The translations under genes and the position numbers were made by a program. The notes under the pieces are model-generated. The model ran no database searches. It saw only the letters and a program-made list of their open reading frames with translations, and was not told where the DNA came from. Positions 33,772 through 44,970 of a stretch of DNA of 64,000 nt are shown piece after piece. Every line of letters starts with the position of its first letter. The first letter of the stretch is position 1. The stretch is from Cytospora piceicola. Taxonomy: Eukaryota; Ascomycota; Sordariomycetes; Diaporthales; Cytosporaceae. The stretch is from positions 1,240,001 to 1,304,000 of the forward strand of contig JALQBC010000007.1 of NCBI GenBank assembly GCA_023375675.1. Direction: 5' to 3'.

Positions 33772-34695
33772 TCACGACGATGTCGCGATTCTCTCTGGGG
33801 GCCTCCGCGCACTTTGCCTCTCCCAGCGCATCTTCTCCCTCAGGACATCGACCGTCTCGACAAACCCGACCAGCATGATCCTCTGCCCACTGACTACCTC
33901 AGCACCAGCATGTTCCAGCCCGGCATCGTGCATCAGCAGCCCACCCTGCTCGAGGCGGAATGTCTCACCGGTTGCCTTGAAGAAGGTACCGCCGCCGTGG
34001 AACGAACCATGGTGGTTGAGTAGGAGCGAGAAGCTCATTAGACAGCCGTCGGTGTGGATGGCGAGGGAGGCCTGCTTAGATGGGATAGGATAGCGGATGT
34101 TGGCGCCGTCTTCCTCGGCCGGGGAAGTTTCACTGCCACAATAGCACACGACAAACAAGTCCTTCAGTCCGAGGTCCTCTCGCCTGAAGCCGGTCGTGCT
34201 GGCGATCCTGCTCAACACTCGTTGCGCCACCCACTCCTGGACCATGCAGCCCACTGTCTTTGCCTTCTTGTCACCCGCATCTGCAGCCTTGACCGCCGCA
34301 GGCACGGCCAGACTGAGGTCCGACACGGGCACATCGGTCGTCGCAAAGCTCTCGTGCCTGCCAGTCTGTAGCCCGCCCCGCCTCCGCGTATACTCCACCA
34401 CCGCGTCGATCACCAGCTCGCACTCCTGGTCGGAGAATACGCCGTCGACCCGCGTCGGCCGGAGACGCCGTCCCGAGAGGACGTAGGCGCTGCGGTTCTG
34501 GGCGCATGTCCGGCGGGACGGCGGGGGCAGCTGGGCGAGCTTCTCACGCCGTGCGGTCTCTGCTCGCTGTTGCAGCCATAACCTTGTGCCGTCGTTCGTG
34601 TCGGTGTCGGGGTCGTCGCCGAAGAGATCAAAATCGTCGTCGTTTGTCTCGACCGCGGGAGGAGGAAGGGCGGTGCTCCGGACCGCCACGGCCAT
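33772..34695 (-). CDS. 2-oxoglutarate/Fe(II) oxygenase, prolyl-4-hydroxylase-like
   Basis: Intronless, 307 aa. The double-stranded beta-helix core carries HTD (His214, Asp216) in LAIHTDGCLMSF, the distal His262 in LEHAGAEV, and Arg272 in SGQRIMLVGF, which would bind the 2-oxoglutarate carboxylate. FHGGGTFF between them is typical of the prolyl-hydroxylase alpha-subunit (P4Hc) type. The first 60 residues are acidic and likely flexible (DDDFDLFGDD). No signal peptide, so the substrate is probably cytosolic or nuclear. Mostly fungal relatives of unknown target; collagen-type substrates are not expected. All metal ligands are present, so it should be active. Confidence 0.88.
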   Translation of the reverse strand: MAVAVRSTALPPPAVETNDDDFDLFGDDPDTDTNDGTRLWLQQRAETARREKLAQLPPPSRRTCAQNRSAYVLSGRRLRPTRVDGVFSDQECELVIDAVVEYTRRRGGLQTGRHESFATTDVPVSDLSLAVPAAVKAADAGDKKAKTVGCMVQEWVAQRVLSRIASTTGFRREDLGLKDLFVVCYCGSETSPAEEDGANIRYPIPSKQASLAIHTDGCLMSFSLLLNHHGSFHGGGTFFKATGETFRLEQGGLLMHDAGLEHAGAEVVSGQRIMLVGFVETVDVLREKMRWERQSARRPPERIATSS

Positions 34696-34976
34696 GGTGG
34701 AAATGGTTCAAATTGTTTTCAAGATTGGTGGGCGAATGGGACGGTACGTACGGGGTACGTACTTTTGGCAGTGAGGTGGGGCGTGCGTGGCCCACATTAA
34801 TCACCTGGGCAGGCATGGATGCAGAAGTACTTCATACATGTATGGATGCACTTTAGAGTATCATTTTTGATGAAAGTCTCAAGGCCTTGAATTTACATAG
34901 ACCATCGCCTAGAGTTCATTCAAGAGTCCTGGGCATCTAGAGTCTATCCCACTGCAAGTATGCAGAATTCTACACC

Positions 34977-36236
34977 TCACAGCCTCTTCTTCTTCCCAGC
35001 AAAACCCCCCACGACTGCAAAGTCCCTCTCCAGAAGCAACATGGCCGCAGCCGCCACCGGACCTCCAAGCACCATCCAGACCACAGTCTTCCGCACAACA
35101 CCGATAGCAATACCCGTCTCCCGCCTCGCCACACTGTAGACAAATACCGCCCAGGCCAGTATAGCGAGCCCACCGGAGTACGCGTCCCACTGCAGGAACA
35201 TCTTGACGAGCTCGGCCTTGCCCTCGGCCGGCACCACCGTCGCTTCCGCCAGGCCGGCAGCTGCGCCGGCAAGCCCGTCAGCAGTGGGGGAGTTCCACGG
35301 CCAGTACGGGACGAAGGCCGAGGTGAGGTCGACGGCCTCGAAGACGGGCTGCAAGACCTCGGGCATGAGGTCGGAAGGCGTCACGGCGATGGTGAGGAGG
35401 AGGACCTGCGGCACGATGGACAGGAAGAGGATGTAGCGGTAGACGCCGACGAGGTGGGTGCTGCTGTTGCTGCCCGGGCTTGGGCCCGGCAGGATGGCCT
35501 TGAGGACGGGGTGGTAGATGCTCTGCGCGACCGGGAAGATCTGCCAGATGGCTTGCCAGGTGTAATGCATCGACGCGGACAACTGTTCGGGCACTGGCAG
35601 ATACATCATGATCGAGGGGATGATGAAGGAGAGCGTGGTGCTGAGCGGGAGGACTGATGAATCGCTTGCATCAACTGAGATGTGGTCCATGTTGACATTG
35701 GCGGTGCCCACGGGCGAGGTGAGGAGGTGCACGATGAGGTAGATGGGCACTGTGAGGGCGTAGGTGATGTTCTGCACGATGAAGCCCATGGTGCCAGTCC
35801 TGTAGAGGCTGTCAGTCACTTGTCGAAAGATATTTGACTACTAAGTATACATCACAAAGAGATTCTCAACTCACCAACTAACGATACGTCCCCTGTTCCC
35901 CAGCCTCAGGCCCTCCATGCTTAATAGCATCCACCCGGCGCAGAGCTGCGAGATGAGATACCAGTACACCAGCACTACATCCCACGTCTTGGGGCCGTCG
36001 ATGATATAGATGAAGAAGCCAATCAAACCAACGAAGTACTCGTCAATGGCCTCGATCCCGGTGTACGTCATCTTGTACGGCGCCGGCCCCGTCGGGAAAT
36101 ACTTGTCCTTTACATCGTGCCCAGTCGATTTGGTGATGGAGTCGAAAAGACCGTTATTGAAGCCGGCGACCAGTGTTCCGTACGCGCCGAAGGCAGAGCA
36201 AGCTGCCAGGATGGCGATGGTGGCTGGTCGTGACAT
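34977..36236 (-). CDS. Polytopic membrane protein of unknown function
   Basis: Two exons (36236-35875 and 35799-34977) joined over a 75-nt intron give 394 aa (403 aa if the upstream in-frame ATG at 36263 is used). The join reads GRIVSWTGTMGFIVQN. Eight or nine hydrophobic segments are visible, among them AILAACSAFGAYGTLVAG, VVLVYWYLISQLCAGWMLL, NITYALTVPIYLIVHLL, YILFLSIVPQVLLLTIAV and VVWMVLGGPVAAAAMLLL. The TGIEAIDEYFVGLIGFF motif recurs in fungal-specific membrane proteins that sit in or near metabolite gene clusters, but I cannot give it a function. The C-terminus ends in a KKKRL patch that could be an ER-retention-like or charge anchor. Confidence 0.8.
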
Positions 36237-36910
36237 TGTCGATGAGCGTATGGTCAACGACAAGGTAGGATATCCAATGTTGAGATGCTCAGCGAGTGGT
36301 AGACGTAGATGTGTAAGGAGAGTGTGTGTTTGAAAGCGAGAGGGAGAGAGTGAGAGAAAGTGAGAGTGTAATGTTGGTTTGAGAGCTCCGGGTCCGTGCT
36401 TCTGCCGTGGGGCCGCCGATCACCAGCCGGGAACCGGGATAGAATCTTTCACACTCCCAACACCCAGACACCCTTCCTCTCTCTCAGGTGCTGACACCAA
36501 CTACTGCCATGTAGCCAGCTCTTTTGCATCCATTGTATCATGACAACGTGCCTTGCATGGCTGGCGGGGCGCTTTCTTGAGTAATGCGGGTTGGGACCCA
36601 GCATAGTAAACAAACAATCAATGAGACGATCCTCTAGGTATGCTATGTATCCTCCTCCTTTCGCCCTGCTCCCATTTCCGTGCCTATCAGTAGTACATGA
36701 TGTTCGTTCTTGCGACCGTTTTGTCTAGCTAAGTTACATGAGCCTTGCGTTCAACCAAGCAGTCCTGCGAGGTCTGTCTACATGATCCCCAATCCGTGTT
36801 CATACATCCATGTTACAAAATGAAAGAAAATACATCGTCATAACATGCCCGTGATCATCACCCATCATAACTCATACGGTGCCTCATTAATCATTACACC
36901 ATCACGCCCC
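36237..36910. other. Intergenic, promoter of the membrane protein gene
   Basis: Contains a GAGAG purine-rich stretch (36337-36372) close upstream of the membrane protein start, then the 3' UTR of the coiled-coil gene. No gene recognised. Confidence 0.5.
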
Positions 36911-39900
36911 TCACTCCTTGACAGGAGGCTGGCTCCTCGACCGCGGACTCTTCAAGTCACACTTCCTCACCACCGTCACGCTCCCCCGGTCCTTCGTGTC
37001 CCGCACAATCACCAGCGCCATGTCGTCCTTGGGCGGGCCCCTCTCCCTCCTGGTGGTGGAGGCCGAGCTCCTCGACGAGATGCTCCGCACCATGCTCGGC
37101 GCCCTGCTGCGCACCTTGCGCTGCGGCGCCAGCCTCGGGCTCTCCTCCGGCCCGGGGACCTCCATCGGCAGCCTGGGGCTCGGCGGCGCCATCATGGGCG
37201 ACGCGGGCGTGGAGCACGAGCCCGAGGACGTGTTGAGGCCGGCGTGCGCCGCCGCCGCGAGGCCCTCGATCAGCTTGTTGGCCGCCGAGAGCTGCTCCCC
37301 CAGCTTGTCGCAGTGGGCCCGCAAGCCCGGGATCTGCGAGGCGTGCGCCTCCAGGTCCGCCACCTTGCCCTCGAGCTCCGCCTTCTCCGACGCCAGGGCC
37401 GGCACCCTGGCCGCCTCCTCTCCCAGCGTGGGGACCTGCTCGGCCGCGGCCTTGGCGCTGCCGAGCTCCACCTGCGCGATGACCAGCGCCGAGGCGGCGG
37501 CGTCCCGCTCGGCCTCGACGGCCCTGATGCGCTCCTCCAGTTCCGCCTTGGTGCTGCTGGCCTGCGCCTCGAGCTCCGCGTTCTTGGCCTGCAGGTCCTT
37601 GAAGCTGGACTGTTCCCGGGTCTGGCGGTCGTCGAACGAGTCGGCCAGCTGCTGGAGCTCCTCGTGCTCGGCCTGGAGGGACTTGTTGGTCTCCTTGACC
37701 TTGGCGAGCTCTTCGTCGCGGGCTGCGATGTCGGCGTGGAGGTTGAGGACGTTGGTCTCCTGCGTGACAGCCAGGGACTTGTGAGCCTCGAGGTCTGCCA
37801 CCACGTTCTCGCGCTCCGAGGCCAGGGTTTCCAACTTGGCCTTCTCCTCGGCTAGGTTACCCTCGAGCGAGGTAATGTTATTCTTCAGGTTGTCGATGTC
37901 AACATGGGCACCGTCAACGTGCTCGTTGAGGCCGGCGATCTGATCTTCGAGCCCGGCCACGAGGACAGTGTGCTCCTCCTTGAGCCCATCAAGCTCGGCT
38001 TGCTTGGCGACCTGAAGCCCCTCCACCTCCTTGGTGTGCTCACCCTTCAGGGCGGAAATGTGCTCTTGCATCTCCTTAGCCCGGGCTTCGATGTTCTCCG
38101 TCAAGCTGGCAATTTGCCCATCGCGGTCCTTCACCTCAGCTTGGAGGCCCTTGACCTCGTCCTGGAGTTCACTCTTTGCCTTCTCGAGATCACCAACCTG
38201 AGTGATGAACCCTCGCTTCTCCTCAACCAAGCTCTTGATCTCCGTCTCGAGCTCAGTGATGTTGAGGAGGTAAGACCTCACATCCTGGTACAGGCCATCA
38301 CGCTCCTTGGTGAGACTGTCGATCTCTTGTTTCTGGTCCTCCACTCGCTTTTCCAGGGGACCAACGCGTCCTTGCAATGCCTCCTTGATGATCTGCAGGC
38401 TGGCGACCTGCTCGACCACGAACCTCTCCTTGTCAGAGACATGGCTGAGGGTCCTGGACAGGTCGGAACACCTCCGCTCGAAGTCGTCCTTCGTCTGTTG
38501 TAGCTCGGCACGCTCGGCCTCGGTGGTTTTGAGGGTCTTAGACTGGTCGTCGAAGCGACTCTTCAGGTCAGAGAGCATTTTGCCTTGCTCAATGAAGGAG
38601 GCCTGGAGTTTGTCGTGCTCCTTCTGAGCTCTCTCGACCTCTTGCTTCTCTTTCTCGAGCTGCTCGCGCTGTTTCTGGAGTTCCCGCTCTCGTTCCAGCT
38701 CAGACTTTTGCATCTCCTTCTTCTCCCTGTCAAGCCGCTCAATTTCTCTCTGGACGGCCCTCTCGCGCTCCCTCTCGGCCTTCTCCGCCTCGGTTCTCTC
38801 CTTCTGGAGTTGCTTCAGCTGCCGTTCGTGCTCTGTCTTCCTCTCCAGGGCGGCCGATTCCTCCGTGAGCTTCAACTCCCGCTCAAGTCTCTCTTTCTCC
38901 TTGATGAGTACATCGCGCCTCTCAATCTCCAGTTCCAACTTCTGGATCTCCCGTGTCTGAAGTACAAGCTCCTTGCTGAGGTTCTTCTCTTGCTCTGACA
39001 CGGTGGGAGTGGGGGCGGCAGCGGGGGCAGCAACAGGGACTGGAGAAGGGGCTGGCGCAGGAGCTGGAACTGGCGCAGGAGCTGGAACTGGCGCAGGAGC
39101 TAGAATTGGCGCAGGAGATGGCGGCTTCACCTCCTCCGGCGCGGTCCGAACAACCGAGGGCTGCTTCGCCTGCTCTGGGGCCACGGACACAGGGGTTCTG
39201 GACTTCACCTGTTCCGGGGCCACAAGAACCGGGCTTCTCGGCTTCTCTTCCTTCTCCCTCTCCCTCTCCGGCTCGGCAAACCTAACAGACAGCCCCTGCC
39301 TGGCCGGCACAGACGCGATAGAAGACGGCGGGCTGGTGTCCCTGCTCGAGCCCTGCTCGGACTTGAGCTGCTCGATCTTGCCGATGAGCGCCTCCTCGAT
39401 CATCCTCCTCTTGCGCAGGTCACCCTGGCTGCCACGCGGCCGCACAGACCCGTTGAACTCGATCTGCATGCGCGTCCCGCCGCCGCCGATGCTGCCGCGC
39501 GTGCCGGCGGTCGAGGAGCTCGAGCCGGTCGAGGCAGATGACGTTCTGGAGGAGTGGTGGGTCAGGGAGGACCTCACCGACGACGCGGACGACAGCGACG
39601 ACGCCTTGCTGCCGGCGGACAGGACGGACTTGTGTCCGGCGCGGCGGAGGACAGGGCCCCGGGGGACGCGGTGCAGCTGGGCGTCGTGGTGGAGGTGGTG
39701 CTGGTGGTGGTGGTCCTGCAGCGACTGGGTCGGGGTCGCGGTGCCGGATGACGAGGGCGCGTGCTGCGCGTGCGGCGCTGCCACGGCGTACCCGTCGGCG
39801 CCCTTCTCCGTCACGTCCGACGCCACGGTCGTGGCGTCGGTGCTGGTGGACAGGCACGAGCCGCTGTCCCCCTCCGAGTCCCAGACGTCGTCGTTGGAGT

Positions 39901-40771
39901 AGTGCCCCGCGGAGTCGCTCGTGGACATGGACAGCTGGGTGGACACGTCCGTGGGCCGCCTGTAGGGGATGACCATGTCGCTCGGGAAGGCCCCGGGCAT
40001 CTGCATCGGCATCTGCATCGGCATCGGCATAGGGGGCTCCCGGGGCGCCGCACCCACGTATCCCGGGATGCCGAGGTGGTTCAGGCTGGGGGTGGTGCTA
40101 GTGAAGGGGTTGGTCGCATTCGACGAGGCCCCGGAGCGGCCGCTGCCGTTGCTGCTGCTGCTGCTGCTGCTCTTGGGAGAAACCGCAGGCGGCTGTGGCT
40201 GTGCCACCAGTGCTGGGCGGTCCCGAATACCGTGCGGGTTGCCGAAGATGCTCTGCTGTGAGCTGGCTGTGGACACCGGGGGCGGGCGGTGATAGGACTG
40301 GGAAGCGTTGTGCGACGGCTGCTGTGGTGCGTACTGCTGCTGTTCGAGTCCGTACGCAGGCCGCGCGGGATTGGCTGCTGTGCTCCCGCCTGTTCGCGCG
40401 TCCGACTTGGGCATCCTCGAGGCACGGAGGGAGACACCGTGGTGAGAGGGGGTGGATACGGTTGAGGAGGCGACAGTGCTTCCGCTGGACGCTTGCGTCG
40501 AGCTCGCGGACACGCTTGACAGCTCGGAGACGTTGTCGAAGGTGACATGTCGTGTTGGCCGCTGTGGGCGGCTGCTGCTGGTGTTGTTGGTGTTGTTGTT
40601 ATTGTTGTTGTTGTCATAGCTGGACGACGTGACTGACGACAGCGACGTGGTGGTGGAAGAGGCAGAGTTGGAGTTGCTGCGTGGGAGGGGGGTCCTCAGG
40701 GCCGTCTTGTCTCCTGGCCAGAGGTACTCCACGCCTGGGAAGCCCCAGGACTGGGATGTGCGGGATGCCAT
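36911..40771 (-). CDS. Large coiled-coil protein with low-complexity N-terminus
   Basis: Intronless, 1286 aa. Residues 1-590 are low-complexity: Ser/Thr-rich, poly-Asn (near 55), poly-Ser (near 205), His-rich and a Pro-Ala-Val repeat (about residues 553-580). Residues about 595-1190 form one long coiled coil rich in Glu, Lys, Leu and Gln, with heptad-like runs such as QKLELEIERRDVLIKEKERL and EREKKEMQKS-type stretches. A basic Ser/Arg-rich segment and a conserved-looking C-terminus (DDMALVIVRDTKDRGSVTVV) finish it. No motor, kinase or membrane domain is seen. Likely a structural or scaffold protein, perhaps of the cytoskeleton or polarity machinery; this is a guess from architecture only. Confidence 0.85.
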   Translation of the reverse strand: MASRTSQSWGFPGVEYLWPGDKTALRTPLPRSNSNSASSTTTSLSSVTSSSYDNNNNNNNTNNTSSSRPQRPTRHVTFDNVSELSSVSASSTQASSGSTVASSTVSTPSHHGVSLRASRMPKSDARTGGSTAANPARPAYGLEQQQYAPQQPSHNASQSYHRPPPVSTASSQQSIFGNPHGIRDRPALVAQPQPPAVSPKSSSSSSSNGSGRSGASSNATNPFTSTTPSLNHLGIPGYVGAAPREPPMPMPMQMPMQMPGAFPSDMVIPYRRPTDVSTQLSMSTSDSAGHYSNDDVWDSEGDSGSCLSTSTDATTVASDVTEKGADGYAVAAPHAQHAPSSSGTATPTQSLQDHHHQHHLHHDAQLHRVPRGPVLRRAGHKSVLSAGSKASSLSSASSVRSSLTHHSSRTSSASTGSSSSTAGTRGSIGGGGTRMQIEFNGSVRPRGSQGDLRKRRMIEEALIGKIEQLKSEQGSSRDTSPPSSIASVPARQGLSVRFAEPEREREKEEKPRSPVLVAPEQVKSRTPVSVAPEQAKQPSVVRTAPEEVKPPSPAPILAPAPVPAPAPVPAPAPAPSPVPVAAPAAAPTPTVSEQEKNLSKELVLQTREIQKLELEIERRDVLIKEKERLERELKLTEESAALERKTEHERQLKQLQKERTEAEKAERERERAVQREIERLDREKKEMQKSELERERELQKQREQLEKEKQEVERAQKEHDKLQASFIEQGKMLSDLKSRFDDQSKTLKTTEAERAELQQTKDDFERRCSDLSRTLSHVSDKERFVVEQVASLQIIKEALQGRVGPLEKRVEDQKQEIDSLTKERDGLYQDVRSYLLNITELETEIKSLVEEKRGFITQVGDLEKAKSELQDEVKGLQAEVKDRDGQIASLTENIEARAKEMQEHISALKGEHTKEVEGLQVAKQAELDGLKEEHTVLVAGLEDQIAGLNEHVDGAHVDIDNLKNNITSLEGNLAEEKAKLETLASERENVVADLEAHKSLAVTQETNVLNLHADIAARDEELAKVKETNKSLQAEHEELQQLADSFDDRQTREQSSFKDLQAKNAELEAQASSTKAELEERIRAVEAERDAAASALVIAQVELGSAKAAAEQVPTLGEEAARVPALASEKAELEGKVADLEAHASQIPGLRAHCDKLGEQLSAANKLIEGLAAAAHAGLNTSSGSCSTPASPMMAPPSPRLPMEVPGPEESPRLAPQRKVRSRAPSMVRSISSRSSASTTRRERGPPKDDMALVIVRDTKDRGSVTVVRKCDLKSPRSRSQPPVKE
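39061..39114. repeat. 18-bp tandem repeat inside the coiled-coil gene
   Basis: Three copies of GAGCTGGAACTGGCGCAG (third copy with two changes). On the coding strand they encode Pro-Ala-Pro-Val-type hexapeptides. Confidence 0.85.
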
Positions 40772-43700
40772 TGTAAGTGGTTCAACAAGCGTTGATACGG
40801 GTGGCCTGGTGGTGCTTGATAAACCTTGAGGGGTCGTTCTTTTGGGTGTGAATTTTAAGGCAAGTATTATTCAGCGGTCTCGGTATCGCTTCGGCTGGTG
40901 GTAGTCAAATTGGAGAGACCTGTTGCTCATATTTCTCGGGACAAATGTTTGTGGGTGCTTTTGGTAGTTGAGCTTTGTCTGTGAAGCCTGATGAGGACGA
41001 AAGCAAACAAAGAAGACGAGAGAGGAAGAGGACGTCTCGGATCTAAAAGAGTAAGGCGAGCAAGCAGCAGTATAAAATAAGGGGGCCGGGGCAAAAACGG
41101 CAACCGGGCGTTGTTCCAATCAAGGTTACACGGAGAAGGGTGTTGGCACCAGAATACGGGATATACTGTGCCAGAAACTTCGATAAATGTGAGGCTCAGG
41201 CTGAGTTTGTGGTAATAATTACTGTGGCTGTCCGTGATGAGTCCTTCCCAAAGCAGATCAAAATGAAGAAAGCAAGTTAGAAAAAACTCCGCCTGTCGTT
41301 CCCGAGGGTCGAACCTCGTTGGGCATCGACGACAAGGGACGAGAAGAGGAAAGACAAGGGCTTGCCCAGCTGACAGCCAACAGGGGAAACGCTGTCGGCG
41401 GCATGATGCATGATGCATGCCTTCTCTTTGCACTTGGAGCCGCCTACGCAGGAATAGATCGGCAGGATTAGGGTGGCAGACAAGGGGGGAGGGGGTTCCA
41501 AAATGCACCTGGACATCCCACATGTTGTATGGTGACAATAGACGCCGGGTGATCCCTCCCTGATGGGATTGGAAGGGTAGCATACATGGTATGGGAGGGT
41601 GTACGTGTTATGGTCATGGCTATGGTCTGTGGAGGGTATGTTTGAGACTACAGAGCATACACACTTGCATAATTATTATTGAGGAAATTGAGTTAAGTGT
41701 GGGTATGGGGTTGTTGTGGCCCGCCCCGGATTTCCAGGGGCAGCAATGGCTGAATGGGTATTCACTGGGGGGAGGAAGACCCAAACAGCCCAGACTGTCT
41801 CCATCTGTGTAATATTGTGTGCTTTTGTGGGTTTGTGACTTACATACCTACCTAAGGAGACAGGGAGACTACATAACACTTCTTTCGTCTCCCGTCTCCC
41901 GGTCGAAAAACCCACCCGGTGTCCACTTCATCGCATCGGAACTGCAGGCGAATCTGATCAGCCCCGATCGATTGGGCATTGGTATTGGTTTGCTGTGATT
42001 CTATGCACTTTCTACATACGACACACAGTACCTTACTACTTAAGTGGTTTGCCGTGCCCGGGTGCCCGGGCATACAGGGCAAACAGGGCAAACAGGACAT
42101 CTGGACTGACTGACAGGGCATAATAGGTGATGATCTTGTGTGATCTGTGACTCAAGGGCTTGTGTTCCGGGTTTCCATTGGTGCCAGATAGACAGACGGA
42201 CAGACATTTTGGCACTTCTGGAAAGACTCGGAACCCGTTTGTGGGTGGCAAAATATCACAGCCTCTTTTTGTGCGACCGACGCCCGGAAGAATATTGAAT
42301 GTCAGAATGTGTTGTCCCTCTCGTCTGCCAGTCACTGTTCCAAGTTACACGACTAGGCCGTGATCTGACATATTTTTTGTATTACTTTTGCCCAACGGTG
42401 GCTGGCTTACAGGCTTAATGCTGGTTTTAGCGTGTAGTAAACAAGCACACAGGCCTGACAGCCTGACAGGCAGTAGATTGGAGGGGTTCGTTTGCCCTGC
42501 TTTTGCTTCTGTTCAGTGCTGAATGCTGAATTATGAGTGTCTGAATGCTGAAGGAGTGCGCTGGGATAAAAATAAAACCACCCCAAGAGGCCATTTCCCC
42601 CACTATAATTCTCCATAACCCGTTTAGCATCCATCCATCGACCACAACACTCTCCAAGCTCTTCCACAAATATTCAGGTACGCAAAGAAAAGACCACCAC
42701 GTTCAATTTTGGAATGCTAATTTGCCGCCGGCAGCTGGCAGCTGATCTCATTGTATGCAGTGTACTGTATACTGCACACTGACTGGCTGTATTGGTCTGC
42801 AGTGCAGATAACAGTGGGGAGAACCAAACCAAGCTGCTGCAAGTTTGCAGTCATCTGCACGCATGTTCCAAGACACTTTCGGCCGCGTTGATGCCCGATC
42901 TTGACCTTCCGGGCGTCATAGCCCAAGTCTGACCTCCCCTGATTCGCTGTCACTCTAACGATCAACAGCTCCCACGAGGGAAAGTCCAGGAAGGTTTGCA
43001 TCCCTCTGATATCCACCATCCCCCCAAGGATGGCAGTCCGGGCAATCACGCGTCGCAGTGTCGCAGTCGGTCTTTGCAACAACCTCCCACACGTCGTGTT
43101 TCGCTTTCCGGTTGGTGAGTAAATCCTTGAAGGGGGTAACTGGCGGGGGGGAGGAAGGGTGCGGAACCCGGACGGTGCAAAGGGGACACCACACTTGCAA
43201 CACATGCACTTCCCCTCCTCTCTTTCGCGTATTCCCGGGTCTTACTCCTTGGCCCTGACACTCGCCCCTTGTGGGCAGTGGAACATTGCATTGCCTGATG
43301 AGGAGGCCCTCTGCTGCACTCACCACGTTTCGTGTACGTCTCCAGGTGCATCAAGCATTACCAGCATGAATGGGGCCCGCGTTTACTGCCGCAAACGGGT
43401 AGGGCTGCATTGCCATGTGTCCAAATGTCTAGTAGTCGTCATAGCGACCAGACTACTCGAATTTTCTCCTATTGTCGTTCAGTCAGGACTGCTCTCTCCT
43501 TGGGGCCTCAACGAACAGCCATGAACGACAGGATGAGATAAAAAATATCTGTCGATACGTGGTGTCCTGTAACTATAGGAATTAAGGAAGGGTCTATGAC
43601 CGTGCTATGAAAACAGATTTAATAGCACAAATACACTTCTTCGATGCCTCTTCAACCAGCCTTCTATCCTTTCCCTTCCGACGATGGTGCCCAACACCGA

Positions 43701-43906
43701 TCCCGAAGTCAATGTCGTGTCAGGACGCATTCGCCTAACTCTCGCCAAGCCGCATATGGCCCTACTTACGCTCGTCCGGCTCCCGTCACACATGCGCCAA
43801 CCATTCCGGGACCACAGGAGCCCTGGGGCTGGATGCGATCTAGCCCCCACAACTTGCATAGGTAGTCCTTGGCAAATCCGCCGTGCGTAGATCTAGCCAG
43901 CACAGA
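40772..43906. other. Long gene-poor interval
   Basis: More than 3 kb. The part near 40772 is the promoter and leader of the coiled-coil gene. G-rich and GGGCAAACA words occur at 42060-42120, and short ACCTACCTAAGG/ACTTAAGT words at 41848 and 42032. I found no convincing gene; the longer open frames on the minus strand at 42.7-43.35 kb have no recognisable domain. Confidence 0.45.
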
Positions 43907-44970
43907 CTAGGTTGTCCGCCCACCGGGGTGCAACGAAGTATTCCATTGGCGAAGCTCGCAAGGCTTCGAGAGAGGCCTCAGGGTGAGGGTCTTGGGAAGA
44001 CCGGGCCGCTCTCTAGCATCGAAGCAGTAGTGCAGATCAAGTGTGAGGCTCCCGAGATCCTTCAGCTTGGTCAGTCCGTCGGACAAGTGATTTGGATCTC
44101 CTTGTTCCTTCGGATCACGCGTCCAGCATTGGTGGACAATAACCTCGGGACAGAGACTTTTGGCCTGGGAACAGCGTGCAGGTTTAGTAGATGTCGGAAG
44201 GGAGGCAAGCACTATCGTCGAGCTGTATCGTAGTAATTTCCGCGCAAGGCTGGTCTTATATGTAGTAACATGTCAGTCATCAGAGTATTCGCCTGGTGCA
44301 AGGACGATGACTGGGAAGATGGGAAAAGGGGATACGGTTAAGGGAGGATAGAACTGGCTCTGCTAATGGCTGTTCTCCAGCTTCCACACTTCGGGCTCGG
44401 TCTCAAACTTACTGTTTGTGCATCCTTCCAGACCTCATCATGGACGAACCAACTTCTAACGCTACGGAAACAGACCAAGTCCTTCAGGCCACGGAACGGG
44501 CTAAAGCGATCCGCGGGAGGAGCAGGAAAGAGTGCATATGTCTCGCTTGGGTCCCAAGAGGCAACAGTCTCTGAAGGTTTGGAGAAATGGGGCTGTCCTC
44601 TTCATTTCCTCCCATAGAGTGTCACTAGACGTCTTGACGTCTCTCGCGAAGGGAACAAGACTGTTCCCAATGATCACCAGTGGATGATAAGGCTCGCTCG
44701 CGACTGTGATGAGCTGGAGATTGAGGCAAAGACACTCGAGACCCGACGTCCGCTTGGGAATTTCGAAGCAGAAAAAACATGTCGCTTGAGGGTCCTCGTC
44801 GATTATCTTCGTTTTCCAGTCCTTCTTCCAAGTGTGGAGGATGCTAGATTGTTGTTATTCACGGAGTGGAGTGAAGTCAAACTCGACATAGCGATTGTCA
44901 TGAGCGTGAATACTGATTTCGAATACGAGGATGTGGACGAACTTGCCCAAGGCAATTCAGGGGATGGGGG
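43907..44970 (-). pseudogene. F-box/LRR-like family member, decayed (copy A)
   Basis: The minus strand contains pieces in order. They are GKFVHILVFEISIHAHDNRY and VEFDFTPLRE, then an in-frame TAA (44857-44855), then HTWKKDWKTKIIDEDPQATC and SGLECLCLNLQLITVASEP. After a frame change near 44570 come DRFSPFRGLKDLVCF and VHDEVWKDAQT ending at a GTAAGT donor, and finally LSDGLTKLKDLGSLTLDLHY. The last piece aligns with LSDALAKLRDLKTLDLDLHY of copy B (50748-51927), and FRGLKDLVCFRSVRSWF aligns with LPSLERLVSTADDSNWY of copy C. The stop and frame change make it non-functional as it stands. Confidence 0.7.

Noticed and set aside
36845..37855. 336-aa open frame antisense to the coiled-coil gene
   Set aside because: A mirror of GC-rich codons in the real gene; low-complexity Arg/Gly/Leu composition and no domain.
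38973..39902. 309-aa open frame opposite the N-terminal part of the coiled-coil gene
   Set aside because: It is made of the complement of simple repeats (Gly-Ala runs) and has no conserved feature.
41281..41345. tRNA-like TTCGACC arm with a following T run on the minus strand
   Set aside because: The T-stem does not pair and no D- or anticodon arm is found upstream.
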